Source of the DNA: Dendrolimus kikuchii
Taxonomy: Eukaryota; Arthropoda; Insecta; Lepidoptera; Lasiocampidae
DNA length: 64,000 nucleotides
Assembly (NCBI GenBank): GCA_019925095.2
Contig: CM034392.1
Location: 22,603,887 to 22,667,886, forward strand
Reading direction: 5' to 3'
Shown: positions 1-11,509 of the stretch, one piece after another
Numbering within the stretch: position 1 is the stretch's first letter
How the letters are laid out: every line of letters begins with the position of its first letter
Program-made: the position numbers and the translations under genes
The notes under the pieces: model-generated
Databases searched by the model: none
What the model was told of the DNA's origin: nothing
The model's input: only the letters and a program-made list of their open reading frames with translations

Positions 1-275
1 ACTTGATATAATATCCACTTATATCCACTTGTCCGTTGCGTTTCGTTTTTCCACTTATCCGTTGAAGTTTTTCTACTTGTTCGTTGCGATTCGTTTTTTT
101 CTACTTATCAGTTGCCATTCCTTTTTCCACTTGTGCGTTGCGATTCGTTTTTCCACTTGTCCGTTGAAGTTTTTCTACTTGCGCGTTGCGATTCGTTTTT
201 TATCCGTTGCCATTCGTTCTTCCACGTGTCCGTTGCGATTCATTTTTCCACTTGTCCGTTGAAGTTTTACTTCTA
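1..275. repeat. T-rich tandem array, 22-26 bp units
   Basis: About ten imperfect units begin with CGTTG at roughly 34, 60, 82, 111, 136, 162, 184, 205, 231 and 257. Two unit types mix: a longer one of about 26 bp (CGTTGCGATTCGTTTTTCC then ACTTGTC) and a shorter one of about 22 bp (CGTTGAAGTTTTTCTACTTG). The array may start before the window. Lack of stop codons gives small open frames between 29 and 440, but they only translate the repeat and are not genes. Single units recur at 1037-1075 (same strand) and 955-985 (inverted). Confidence 0.85.
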
Positions 276-299
276 CTCAGTACACATTTCGATTTTTTA

Positions 300-430
300 A
301 ATTCTTGTCTGTTTATTCGGGAATCACGTAAAAACTACGGGACCGATTTCGATGCGGTTTTCGTTGATCGACAGATAATTCTTAGACTCTGCGCTACTTT
401 TTATCCTGGGAATCGCACGGAAATTTCAAG
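300..430 (-). mobile_element. Helitron-like remnant
   Basis: This stretch matches, in the opposite orientation, the blocks at 36840-36965 and 39965-40095. Shared pieces are a gtagcgcagagt-like block, atcgatcagc, catcgaaatcg and gtttttacgtga. It is an old fragment of that dispersed non-autonomous family. Class is inferred from the better preserved copies. Confidence 0.5.
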
Positions 431-2696
431 TCAAGCGTAGACGAAGTCGCAGGCTTATCCTTGTATTATATACCGGTGAACTTAATCTTAAAAAATACTT
501 TTCATCCACCAACCTATGAAACGAGCGACCCAGACAAGACAAAAGGCTGGGTTGTGTATTATGAATGCCGCTCTGTATATTATTTTAGTTAATTATTAAT
601 TTAATGCAATCATAATTAATTTTCCACATACAGGTCACGGTCGTATAAATTAATTATATTATTACGGTCGGTGGATACAGATTCCTGATTTACTAACACA
701 CATGTTTGTAAATAATAACATGTTAAAATAAACATGAGAGTTTGCCAAAAAAATTCTTTATAGAGCAAATTAACGTATTTTAATTTTATAATATTACTTT
801 CGTTTGGGAATGCGAAGAAAAATCCATTCGTAGTTATATCGCTAACGGGGTTCTTAGAAAACTTAATAATTAGTTTTAATGATGAAGTTTAGATTTTAGA
901 TATTCAGCGATTCGAGATAAACTTTTTTTAATTAAAAGATTGTCTAATAAACAAAAACAAGTGGAAAAACGGACAGGTTTTCAAATTGGACAAGTACGTT
1001 AACAATCTGCCCGTACAACTTCAAGGTAAAATTTTGTTGCGATTCGTTTTTCCACTTGTCCGTTGAAGTTTCACTTCTACTATGTGTCCCAGCAAACATT
1101 TCGATTTTCTCAGGTTTACTGCAAATTATGATTTGGTTAGGTTAGGTACATTTTAATGAATGCATTTATTATTTAAACATATTTTATTTTATCAACCAAA
1201 AATCTGAATTCGATCCGGAACCAATAAAAACATCGATAGTCTACTCTAACATTATGCCGCCTCTCACCATGTCTTGTCTAAATTTATACCGCTCCTCCAC
1301 GCGGCCGTAACGCTTTTTCGTGACGGAAAAATTCTAAGACCCGTCTATATAGAAGTTTCACTTCAATAAATGGGAATGAAACACGTTACTATGTTGAAAT
1401 AAATATTAAGTACCTGCGGGTGCGATGCGATGGCCGGGAGAAGGGAAAGGGACGTGGAAGAAGAAGTAAGGGAAGAGTAAATTACCTTGCCACCAGTCCA
1501 CCGCCACACTGCAATCGAGCCCCGGGGGTTCATACACTCACTAGCATTTGCTTAGGAGAATTAAGTTATTAAATTAAAATTAACTATATATTGCGGTGAC
1601 AGCACTGACATTAAGTTGAATGTTTGTCTTGTTTTGCGCATTCTTCATTTGAAAGTTTATTTTTTTTCTTGATGGCAAGGATGGGAAGGTAATTTTTTCA
1701 AGGTGTTCCTCGGCGCAACCACTACCTACTATTTATTCTGTAACATTATAATAAGATATCTTTAATTTTTACCGAAATACTTTGTATTTCTAAATTTTCT
1801 ACAATTCGATTGGAGTTAATGTATACCTTATTTTTTTTACGAAATAAATTTTTAAATATAGTACTATTTAATTTTTGAGTTTAAATGGTTAATTTAAAAC
1901 AATTTGTATTTTAATATTTAAATCTTTAAATATTATAATTAAGAAATCACGGTGTGTGTCAAACTGATCTTCTAAGTAAAATCAATGTATACCTTCACCA
2001 TCATTTCTTTCAACCGACCACTTTAAATATTACAATTATCTGGACATGTTGACGTGACATGTTCACTTCAAAGGCAAGGTTTAAATAGTCCTACGACTGA
2101 TAACATGCCTATGAGTTTGTCATTGGCTATTTTATCTACGACGTTAAGGCGTACGAGAAATTATTTTGCCCTACGATTATGGGTAAATTGAGAAAAAAAT
2201 CGAGCGTGAGCTATTATCTTATATAACAAGTTAATAGGCATGAGTATGAGGCAGACAGAACACCGTGATATAAAACGCAACACTCCCTTTAATTGGAACT
2301 AGTGGTTGAAATTCGACCATAATTAATTTAAATTATAAGTTTGAACATCATTAACGTTCTGTTGTCAAAGACTAAACTTCTATAATCACAGATTTCGCCA
2401 AGGATACACTCTTAATTTGACTTTAACAATAAACAAAAGAGTATATATGCGTGCGTGTGCCAAATATGTGTGTAATATTTTTTTTTATTTAATGTATTTT
2501 TATGCATAATTTTTAAAAATATTAGCATTCTGCACTTCTCTATATAAACTATAAGTGTGCGAAATTTTATACTTCTTCGTGCGCGCAATTTTCGTAAAAA
2601 GGGGTACAAAGTTTTTACTTCACATATTAATATAATGATGATTTCATACTGAATATATGAAGCAAAAAGTACATTTTATATTTGAAAACGGTATAT
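431..2696. other. AT-rich non-coding DNA
   Basis: No gene is visible. It holds a single inverted tandem-array unit (955-985), one direct unit followed by GAAGTTTCACTTCTACT (1037-1082), and the palindrome-like GAAGTTTCACTTC again at 1351-1366. The last motif is also the terminal motif of the element family at 27638, 45809 and 47253. A somewhat GC-richer patch at 1410-1530 is unclassified. Open frames here are short and have no recognisable content. Confidence 0.6.
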
Positions 2697-2815
2697 AGAT
2701 AGATAACTCTTTATTGTACACAAATACAAAAAAAACTTACTAGACTAAAACTATATATGATTATGCACAAGGGACGATCGTATCGCTAAAAAGCGCTCTT
2801 CTAGACAACCCCATG
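2697..2815 (-). mobile_element. LINE 3'-end remnant
   Basis: Two other copies of the same sequence exist: 35341-35455 (same orientation) and 61325-61445 (opposite). Shared parts are ctctttattgtacac, the aaaactat block, and tcgctaaaaagcg followed by a tctTCcAGaCAAcCCC-like block. In the 61 kb orientation it ends in CAATAAAG, a polyadenylation-type end, so this copy lies on the minus strand. I read it as the 3' UTR of a non-LTR retrotransposon. Confidence 0.55.
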
Positions 2816-3560
2816 CGGTACGTACCCAAGAACTTTCTAAATTTATCAAATTTTCTGTCTATTTTATACAAAGCATGCAATGTATTATTTGTTTGATAGA
2901 AAATCTTTCGTTGCGTTCTTACGTTTGTTTTGTATGTCTGACCTTTTACGATTTTAAGATAAATTACCCGTTATTTCACTGACGTCCTATTAATTTAGAA
3001 TTTGAAGATTTAGTGTGATATCAATATAGAATAAGAAGACGATGATTTCCAGTTAATTAAAATCAAGAGAGTTGTACTCCACTTAATATTTATTAAAAAT
3101 ATTTAAAAACAACATCAGTAAGTACTAGATATACATATAGAAAATGTTAACTGTGACGCATATTTTACTCATAATAATATTAATGAAGAAAAATTACACA
3201 AAGCTACTGTACAGCCTTGCGTGTCGCGACACTAATTTTAAACAGACCAAGCTACAAGGATATGTACAAACTCGATAGCTTTGTTAAAACATTGTCAATA
3301 TTATAACAAACGCCACTAGCGCATTTGTTTGCTGTAAAAATTTGAAGTCAATTACCTCTTGTTTGTGCGTGTAATTTGGAAGTGCTTGTCACTAAAATAG
3401 TTTGCTTTGTCTGTTATGTATATTCCAACATTACATTTTGGGTAACTTAATGTATTCTTATTCGTTTTAATATGTGTTTGGAATCAACCTCGAACAGACA
3501 ATCAATAGTTTATAGTTAAACTGTTATCCTCTTATTCATAATAGTTATATAAGGTTTATA
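2816..3560. other. AT-rich non-coding DNA
   Basis: No gene, RNA or repeat that I can recognise. Confidence 0.5.
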
Positions 3561-3571
3561 GTGTATATTTA

Positions 3572-3749
3572 CATACATACATACATAACTTCACGCCAGT
3601 TCCCTTGCGGGGTAGGCACGAACAACAGAGCGCCATTCAGGCTTATTCTTACACACCTCACTTGCTTCTTTGACATTCATAGCTCTTGTCATGCACGCTC
3701 GTCTGTTCTTAAGGCTCCTGGCATCACCTTCTGCTAGAACACGTTACGA
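3572..3749 (-). mobile_element. 5'-truncated RTE-like LINE tail
   Basis: The minus strand encodes the C-terminal end of a non-LTR retrotransposon ORF (NVKEASEVCK and VVRAYPARELA stop in better copies), followed by a (TATG)n tail at 3572-3590. It is flanked by a perfect 11-bp target-site duplication, gtgtatattta, at 3561-3571 and 3750-3760, so the boundaries are certain. It is heavily 5'-truncated and not functional. Confidence 0.85.
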
Positions 3750-3760
3750 GTGTATATTTA

Positions 3761-4785
3761 TAGCATTAATAAGGCGTTTATGGATAATGTCTTTTGATAC
3801 ATTTTTAACGAGCCTGTAAACCTTGTATAACTGGACTTGGGAGTCTGTCGTTTCTCCCCTTCTCCCGTCTTTAGAGTTAAGCTCGCTTTTGTTTATTGTA
3901 GGATATGAGTGATGATGTCATCAATCATATCCTAAAACAAATATATACATATAAACAATGTTACATATTTTTTGAGAATAAAATTACACATTTAAAAAAC
4001 ATTTCAAGCCCTGTCGAAAACTCCCTGAAATTGAGGAACTAATATTATGGACAAATCAAGGTCAGGATAATTATTATCTAGACCTTTGAATTGTTGGGTA
4101 GTTTAAGTAATTACATTTACATAAGTGACAACTTTTACGAAACTAAGCTCTATGTAACAGTAACATGCAGTTGCGTTGCGGAATGAAATACTATAATTAC
4201 AGTCTAATCGTGTCTAATCCGTACCTAAATTTACAGGCTTGTTATACTTTTATTGTTCTGTAAATGCGTTTCGCAAGGTATGTATCTCTATGTCCCCATA
4301 TCAAGGTAAGGCATGTTTTCGTTGGCAATTAGCAGCAACCAACGAACTTTTATCGTGGACTGAGGAAACAATTCGTTTTGTGTAACTTGGGTCTCTCAGA
4401 TAACATGACGTATCGTTCGAAACGCTTCATGGCTTAGAAACTTTTTTTAGTTGATAAGATTTAAGGCTGTTTTAAATATATATTGAGGTTAGGTTTTTTT
4501 TCTTTATATATATATAAATATAATATTTTATTTATTTACTTGTTTATCTATAATAAAAAAATACATTACAAAATAGGAGTAGGTAAGGCACCACTTAAAC
4601 CTATGAGGTTTGTGTGTGATGCAACACACCCTCGCAATTTCAGGAAAACTTATATATCCATATACACATATACATAATCACATCGTATGTGCAGATAACA
4701 TATACGTAGTCATGAACGCTCATACACACAGGCTGTCATTGCAATTTTTCTAAATAATAGTTTTTTAGTTTCTGTTTTATATTTT
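3761..4785. other. AT-rich non-coding DNA
   Basis: No gene or repeat recognised. Short open frames are AT-rich and low in complexity. Confidence 0.5.
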
Positions 4786-4796
4786 TGTAATTTAAA

Positions 4797-4906
4797 CATA
4801 CATACATAACTTCACGCCAGTTCCCTTGCGGGGTAGGCACGAACAACAGAGCGCCATTCAGGCTTATTCTTGCACACCTCACTTGCTTCTTTGACATTCA
4901 TAGCTC
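4797..4906 (-). mobile_element. Very short RTE-like LINE tail
   Basis: Only about 110 bp of the RTE-like 3' end is present, with a short CATACATA tail. It is flanked by a perfect 11-bp duplication, tgtaatttaaa, at 4786-4796 and 4907-4917. This shows that even this stub arrived as an independent retrotransposition event. Confidence 0.85.
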
Positions 4907-4917
4907 TGTAATTTAAA

Positions 4918-7900
4918 GATTCCCTTAATATATAATACAAGCTATTAACTCGCAAAAACCATACTAAAATATATAATGAAGGTTGGGTTTTTTTATCTAT
5001 TGAGAAAACCAACAACGGACCAAGAAGAATTATAAAAGTAGTCGCTTACAACTAATATAGTATGACTAATAATAGGTTTTCCTTGTTAATATATAAAATT
5101 TTAACACTATATAGTATAATTAACTTTAAGACGAAAGATAAAGCTAGGTTATGTTAAGTACAAAAGTATTTTTATTTGGCAAAACGTTAATATATGAAAT
5201 TTACATTTTTTTTTATTATATATGTAAGAAATACGAGGAATTACAGTTTTTTTTGGTTTTTATGTTTACAACCTTAAAATATAACGAAAATAAACGGATG
5301 TTATATAAAAGGCACTTACACATGCAATTTTGATAACGGCAATGAATATAGGATACTTTGTTATCAAGAAAAATGGCATAGTTTCCTTGAGACACGGATT
5401 CGAGGTTCATGCGAGGCAAGTTGTGTGAAAGTTGTGTTTAAATTATATAACGAAATCTTTTTCCATATTTATTTTTAAAAGCTACTATATCCACATGTAT
5501 AGGTTATTTGTTTTGACTAAATGTGTGTTATATATAAACTTAAAATAAATATATACTCATATTTATTATACAACATACATGTTATAGTCTCAAGATTCAG
5601 ACATTATAAATCGATTTAATATTTCCTTTGCAAGTGACTAATGCATCAATTATCCTGTATTACATAGACTACAATAATTATAAAGAGCCACTAGATATTA
5701 AAAATGAAGTCACTATTATTAGTGATTGATTACATTATATATATATTCAGTATATACGTTGTATAGTGACTAACTTACTAGGAGAATAAAACCGCTTTAG
5801 GTAAATCGGGCTTGATATATATTCTGGCTCCAATTTCGATGTATAAAATAGGGTTTTAAATTTCAGTTTTTTCAAGAAAGCGTATGTTTAGTGATGTCGA
5901 TTTTAAAGAGAAGTGACACACTCTTATATTGATTGCGTTCAAGGAGACCGGCCAAGTGTTATAGGAGCATGGAACGTAACTACATTCGGCGGGATAAGCT
6001 AAATATTATTTTCCGATACAATAACAATGTTACTCAGAAATATTAAATATTTAGCTCGATAAAAGGTTCTATCTAAAAATTTTTGCCACTGTGTTTTTAT
6101 CTCGCAACGATGCTGCTTCCGAAAGACAGAAATCGACCATCTAATTGTCGATTTATGGAACCTCAATATATGTAGACTCTGTCTCACGAAAAAAGTCCCG
6201 CCAACGGAGCGCTACAGTCGTGCAACGGAATGTTAGAAAGATAAAATAATTTTACAAAGGTTACGATTTCGTAGGAATAGTAAATAGAATAATAATATCA
6301 TGTAACATTTACATTAAAACACTTGATTAATTGGCCGGTTCCAATATGTCAAAATATGAACAATAAAATGTCATAATTCCACCGACGGTAGCGCAAGTGA
6401 ACATAGGAACAGATCAAATAAACAGCAACAACGTGGTTGGGCTGATCTGTGTGATTAGTTCTATTTTTTGCCGCGGGACTTTCTTCGTCGGACGCACTTT
6501 ACTCCATGTACTTGTCAATAACTGGAGTGACAATTATTGAAAAAAAATCTAACTTAAAAAGAAAACATCATTACACTGAACCTGTGGTCCGTAACCACAA
6601 AATGAATAGCTCATGTTACATTCTGGTGTTCCCACGGGCCATTTTGCCTCTATAATGTCCCTAATTAAATGAATTATTGTTATGGTAGAGTTAATGCGTG
6701 GTATTTTAAATTTGACTAATAATTTTGAGATCAAACTTAATATTAAAATCCCGTAGCATCAGCGCACTGAAACGAAGAAGAGTAATTTATTTCTACAGGA
6801 TTGTGAATTCACTAAGTTTTGTGTTGCCTAATTTTGACTTTAATCTTGTAGACTAGATAGGATTTCCTTTTTTTGTTGGCGTTTAATATTATTCAACAAA
6901 TATTTGGAAATGTCCAATTGACAACGGTAACCACTTTTCATCAGTAGAGCCGTAAGCTTTGCTGCTATACTTATTGTAGCAAATTTAAAAAATGTAGCGT
7001 AATGCGTCCTTCATGTGTCAGATAAGAATTCTTTATTTTATACTTAAATTTAAACAAACAGTAGTTACAGTTTTCAATTGAATATTTTTCTTTATAATTA
7101 TTTATTTTTTTCTTCCTTTTGCAACTTGTGTCAAGGTTTAAAATAATTGTTGTTAGTATCTCGTCGTAATTATCATCATTATTCCTAGACTTCAATGTTA
7201 ATTACCTGTTCACCGCGTGTGTCCAACACTGCTGTATTAAATGCTAGTTAAATTTAGTTTGACACTTTGCTAGTTCGTAAAATCAAATAGATAAATAAGT
7301 TTTGATTAATTAATTATTAAGAATTTTGTAGGCAAGATTAGGTATGCATACACATTGTTCTTCGAAAATATTTTTCTGTATACAACTACAAACTATATTT
7401 CAGTCTGAATTTTCTTTTTGTTTAATCTTCTTAATTTAATTTTATCGAATTATCAACATCACTGCATAATCTCAAGAAACAACGACGGACATAGAGACTT
7501 GGAAGATTCTCGTTTAAGCGTCCAATACTTTTTGGGTCGTTGAGCCACATAAGTGAGTTGGATCATCAGCTAGTTGAATTACAAGTCCTTTGATATTCAT
7601 GACTTAATTTTATTCCCAGTGTGTACAATGACTTTTAAGCAGTGAATAGACTAATTACATTCTAAGAACGTCGGGTATTGAACCAAATTCAATTCACGGT
7701 TGTTACTGTAATTATACATAAGCTCGTTAATAAGATATTTCTATATTTAGATTACAGGCGTACATTCAATAGGCTTGTTTACCGAGCCGTCAAATTAGAA
7801 TCACGATCTCGGTACAAACAAAATTAATCTCTTCATAGATTAAATGTAAAACTACATTAAGTCGAAAATCCGTATAATTATAGTTTCTTTAACACCATAA

Positions 7901-8654
7901 GATGTTGTTTTCAGAATGCTCCGTTAATAATGACTCTTCTAATTACCAATAATTGCAGATCAATTAGATCATGAAGTGTAATAAATAGTGAGCTAATCGA
8001 TGTTTGAAATATTTTTCCACAGTTAGCCGATTGTGTCTATGGTTTGATCTGCTTGTTCTGTTAATGATAATTCATCCGTTTTATGTTATTTAGATGTTTA
8101 TGTATGAGTTGTTGATAGCACATTACTAGCATGTACTTTTTGTAAGATAAAATCATTAATTAGGTCGCTTGTTAATTTTTATTTGATAAAAGAAAAGATC
8201 GACCAATAAAATTTCCCAACACGAACTTAACCAATTATGGCCGATGGGGCCTGCGTGTGCGCACGCGATCCGGACATTATTTTTGCATACATTTGTCACT
8301 TGTGTTACTAATTATTTGAATTGTTTTATTGAATTGCGTTTTAATTGTGTTTATCAAGGAATTAAACATACTTGCTTGGTGTTAGTCTGCTGTGATCTAT
8401 CTTCTGACTTGTGGTATAGTGTAATGCTAACTTATTGCGCTACCCTTTTTACTAGTACATTAAGGAAATCACTTGTGCAAAAATAGTAATAGATTGTTAT
8501 AGCTATTAATTTTTTTTTATTCTAATTTACATTAAAACGGCGTATTGTTACTTAAATTTATGATGACCTTGACATGGTTACGAAGTTTTGAGATTGACAT
8601 TTTGACTATAATGTACTATAATGAATGCTTAGAATTATTTTTCTTTATATAACA
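4918..8654. other. Long AT-rich non-coding stretch
   Basis: No coding exon, tRNA or recognisable repeat. Several 60-80-codon open frames are present on both strands, but they are rich in Ile, Asn, Lys and Tyr, lack motifs, and look like chance frames in AT-rich DNA. Confidence 0.55.
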
Positions 8655-8800
8655 CTAGCTTTTGCCCGCGGCTTCGTTCAGCCGTTCTGCCCGGATTAAA
8701 GCAAGAACCATCCAACAAAATTTTCGCATTTATAATATTAATATGAATAGTATTATTATATAATATATGAAACTAGTATAGATTATAATTGATTATCTCC
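8655..8800 (-). mobile_element. Helitron-like remnant
   Basis: It starts ACTAGCTTTTGCCCGCGGCT. Read on the other strand this gives an end in GCGGGCAAAAGCTAGT. The same end closes the element at 11898-12285. I recall this terminus as typical of abundant lepidopteran Helitron-like repeats; the class assignment is from memory. Confidence 0.5.
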
Positions 8801-8874
8801 GTTAAAAACGGTATTCGCATAATCTTCTTCTTCAACCAATCAATTTCCACTGCTGGGTAATAAAGCTTTACGGC

Positions 8875-8963
8875 CTTATTCATATTAAGTTAGATTAAGT
8901 TTATAGGCTTGTATAAGGTTGTTAAAGAATTCTACAAACTTACTCTAACTCAATATGAATAGG
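8875..8963. mobile_element. Short MITE with inverted ends, copy 1
   Basis: Terminal inverted repeats CTTATTCATATTaAG and CTcAATATGAATAgG enclose an 89-bp sequence. The second copy is at 39540-39615. The two share the ends and the internal CTACAAACTTACTCTAACT. It has no coding capacity. Confidence 0.65.
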
Positions 8964-9443
8964 ACTGTTACGGTATGAATGCAACTTAAAAGGTTAGAAA
9001 TGTCATGTCACTAGTATCCTATAAAACTTTCAATTAAAATTATCTGTTGTTCTCCAAGATCATGTCGGTTTAGTTTTTATTTTATTCCGCTTAATATCTA
9101 CCACATAACTTTCTAATAACATCGGACATTTAAAATTTCAGATCATGTCATCAGAACATTGATGACAGCAAATATTTAGCAGCAATACTTGCCGATAAAC
9201 AATGGTGATATCATGCGATTACTCAGAACTCCCAGGGCGTAACATCCGACCTTGTTATTAAGAGGCCTGGTTCATCCATAATTGATCATCCATTCTATTA
9301 ATTTTCAATACAATAGCAGACTATGATTATTTGTAAAATTGCTATAGTGAACACGCGATTGTTTCATACATTTCGAGAATTTAAAATTGTATGGTTTTAA
9401 CAAATATATTGTCAAGTATATATATATATATATGTATATAATA
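8964..9443. other. Non-coding DNA with a small (TA)n run
   Basis: Nothing recognisable except a short TA-rich run near 9417-9440 immediately before the retroposon. Confidence 0.5.
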
Positions 9444-9756
9444 TTTTTTTTATTGGACGAGTTCAACAGACAGGTAGACGGCTCACCTTATGGAAAGTGG
9501 TTACCGTCGCCTATGAAAATTTGCAACACCAAAGGTGCTAATGCGCTGCTGCTCTCTTTATGGGAGATTGGAACCTCGTCACTAATGCTGGAACACAACT
9601 CAAGGTTGTTATGGCGGCATACTTTAGACAAGGGGTGGTAGCCATCCAGTCGGGCAAATTACCCTACCACCTGGCTGTGGGTTGTTTTGTCGCCTCTTAC
9701 GACAGGCCGCCCGGCCGCAGAAAATTGCATTGTTTCTCCCTTCCTGTACGGATAAA
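9444..9756 (-). mobile_element. Poly(A) retroposon, full-length family copy
   Basis: This is a dispersed family of about 310 bp. In sense orientation it begins ATTTTATCCGTGCAGGAACGG and ends near CTGCAATAAAAAAA. Here it lies on the minus strand, so poly(T) comes first at 9444. Other copies are at 12310, 12837, 28227, 34693, 45989, 53558 and 58466. Several copies are cut at the head only, which is the 5'-truncation pattern of a LINE or a LINE-mobilised SINE. Its small open frames differ between copies and are not proteins. Confidence 0.75.
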
Positions 9757-9758
9757 AT

Positions 9759-9912
9759 ATGTAATAACAGTTTAACCTGTGCATGTGGAAAGAATGCATG
9801 ATTAAAGAATCACTAAACAGATATACAATGCAAAAGTGGATGGATGCAGAAGTCGTGGAAGGCCACGACACCTTCCATGATAAATAAAAAATGTAATAAC
9901 AGTTTAACCTGT
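9759..9912 (+). mobile_element. Internal RTE-like fragment between 22-bp duplications
   Basis: The segment 9781-9881 matches the RTE-like LINE in + orientation ([24 protein letters not shown] coding, degraded). It stops before the usual 3' end and tail. It is bounded by a perfect 22-bp direct repeat at 9759-9780 and 9891-9912, starting ATGTAATAACAG. Missing 3' end and a longer duplication set it apart from the other copies. Confidence 0.7.
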
Positions 9913-9957
9913 ACTTGATACATTTAGGTGTCTGTACCCATGTTTAAAAGGCAAATG

Positions 9958-10135
9958 ATGGCCAGTATGTTTGAGCGGTCCACAATCCATTGCCTGCGTA
10001 GCATACTGGAAAGCAGTGGTCTTGGGTTCGATTCGTGGCACGCTAATTTTCGTAAACGACCTGTCCGTTATTTACTATAATCTCGATCCTAGATTGTTTT
10101 ATATTTTACCCATAACACAAGTGTAACTTGCTTAG
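9958..10135 (+). mobile_element. tRNA-derived SINE, diverged copy
   Basis: The head contains a TTTGAGCGG block and a B-box-like GGGTTCGATTC. It is followed by a body sharing CGTTATTTACTATA and ACCCATAACACAAG with the minus-strand copy at 55505-55740. It is not a functional tRNA: the cloverleaf is not maintained and the body continues past the tRNA region. Confidence 0.6.
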
Positions 10136-10239
10136 CTTCAATTTAAATTTAAATGAAAAGTTTATTTTCTTGTAGTAATATAAATCAATATAATGTACCA
10201 GCATAAACATAAGAACAAAGACAGCGCGGATCGCTTTCG

Positions 10240-10434
10240 CGTTCCGTTGGGCGCTATTTCTAAGCGCGTGCGCATATACGCCCGCATCGGCTATTTTCAG
10301 TTACAGTGCGTCGATCCTTCCGCCACACTTTGACAAAAACAAACACATCTGCGACCATACTAATGTCTTTATTTTGACAACGTCGAGTTGGCTTGCTAAA
10401 TATTTTGCTTTATAATTATATTCTGTTGTTTCAG
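10240..10434 (+). promoter_or_regulatory. Candidate promoter and non-coding first exon
   Basis: A locally GC-rich, CpG-containing block (about 10225-10335) stands out from AT-rich surroundings. It has a CATATAC element (10273-10279), then TTTTCAGTTACAG with an arthropod initiator-like TCAGT at 10297. A strong donor CAG|gtaagg sits at 10434/10435. No long reading frame is present, so this would be a 5'-UTR exon. Which gene it would serve is unknown. Antisense or chance are possible. Confidence 0.3.
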
Positions 10435-10858
10435 GTAAGGGTGTTGAAAATTCGGGTTAATGAATGATATACCTACAGGTAATTAAAAGTATATTCCATT
10501 CAAAGTAGGAATTTTACGGACAAATCACTTTACTTCTACTTTATAGTGGTATGTATACACAATTCTTAAGAAAACCCACAGGCATGATGATGTGTACGAA
10601 TAATGAAGTATGAAACTGTCTTGTTATCTTTATGTTACATTACCTTTATTGGCACGTTGTTTTGAGCTTCACTTATGATCCAGACTAAACTTACGATACG
10701 AAGTATTATAATACTCCGAACATGCCGTAGCAAACGACCCCTGACATTAGAATTTTATTATGTGTCGACGACCTAGTTTCAGAGGCTTCCCTGAGACGCA
10801 GACGATCTAACGTGAAGCAGTAATCGAGTCACGTGGTTTCTCTGAAACCCTTTAAATC

Positions 10859-10901
10859 AACCTAACAAATAACATCAGTAAATGATGTTATTTGTTAGGT
10901 T
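10859..10901. repeat. Perfect 19-bp hairpin, 5-nt loop
   Basis: AACCTAACAAATAACATCA at 10859-10877 is followed by loop GTAAA and the exact reverse complement at 10883-10901. No poly(T) or coding context suggests an RNA gene. Confidence 0.9.
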
Positions 10902-10955
10902 CATTTACTTGCGGGTAACTTTATTAAAATTCCTGAAGGGATTCCATAATATATA

Positions 10956-11164
10956 CATACATACATAACTTCACGCCAGTTCTCTTGCGGGGTAGGCACG
11001 AACAACAGAGCGCCATTTAGGCTTATTCTTACACACCTCACTTGCTTCTTTGACATTCATAACTCTTGTCATGCACGCTCGTCTCTTCTTAAGGCTCCTA
11101 ACATCACCTTCTGCTAGTACACGATCAATTTGATCATGGAAAGTGTGTCGTGGCCTTCCACGAC
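10956..11164 (-). mobile_element. 5'-truncated RTE-like LINE tail
   Basis: The minus strand encodes the degraded RTE C-terminal region, with (TATG)n tail at the left end. It is flanked by a perfect 14-bp duplication, ttccataatatata, at 10942-10955 and 11165-11178. Confidence 0.85.
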
Positions 11165-11290
11165 TTCCATAATATATACTTTATATATTACACTTGTGCT
11201 GTATAGGCACTTATATAATTTTAAACAAATTATATAAGATAGATAGATTTTTAATTCAAACTAAAAGAAATCGAATAATTTAAAAGAAAA

Positions 11291-11509
11291 GATACATACA
11301 TGCATAACTTCACGCCAGTTCCCTTGTGGGGTAGGCACGAACAACAGAGCGCCATTCAAGCTTATTCTTACACACCCACTTGCTTCTTTGACATTCATAA
11401 CTCTTGTCATGCACGCTCGTCTGTTCTTAAGGCTCCTGACATCACCCTCCGCTAGTACACGATCAATTTGATCATGGAAGGTGTGTCGTGGCCTTCCACG
11501 ACTTTTATG
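11291..11509 (-). mobile_element. 5'-truncated RTE-like LINE tail
   Basis: Same family and nearly the same truncation point as the copy 120 bp to the left. The flanking duplication is short: aaagaaaa at 11283-11290 and 11510-11517. Different duplications show that the two neighbours are separate insertions, not one tandem duplication. Confidence 0.8.

Noticed and set aside
29..440. Overlapping open frames of 60-84 codons at the left edge
   Set aside because: They translate the T-rich tandem repeat and an adjacent repeat remnant; no start context, domain or splice support.
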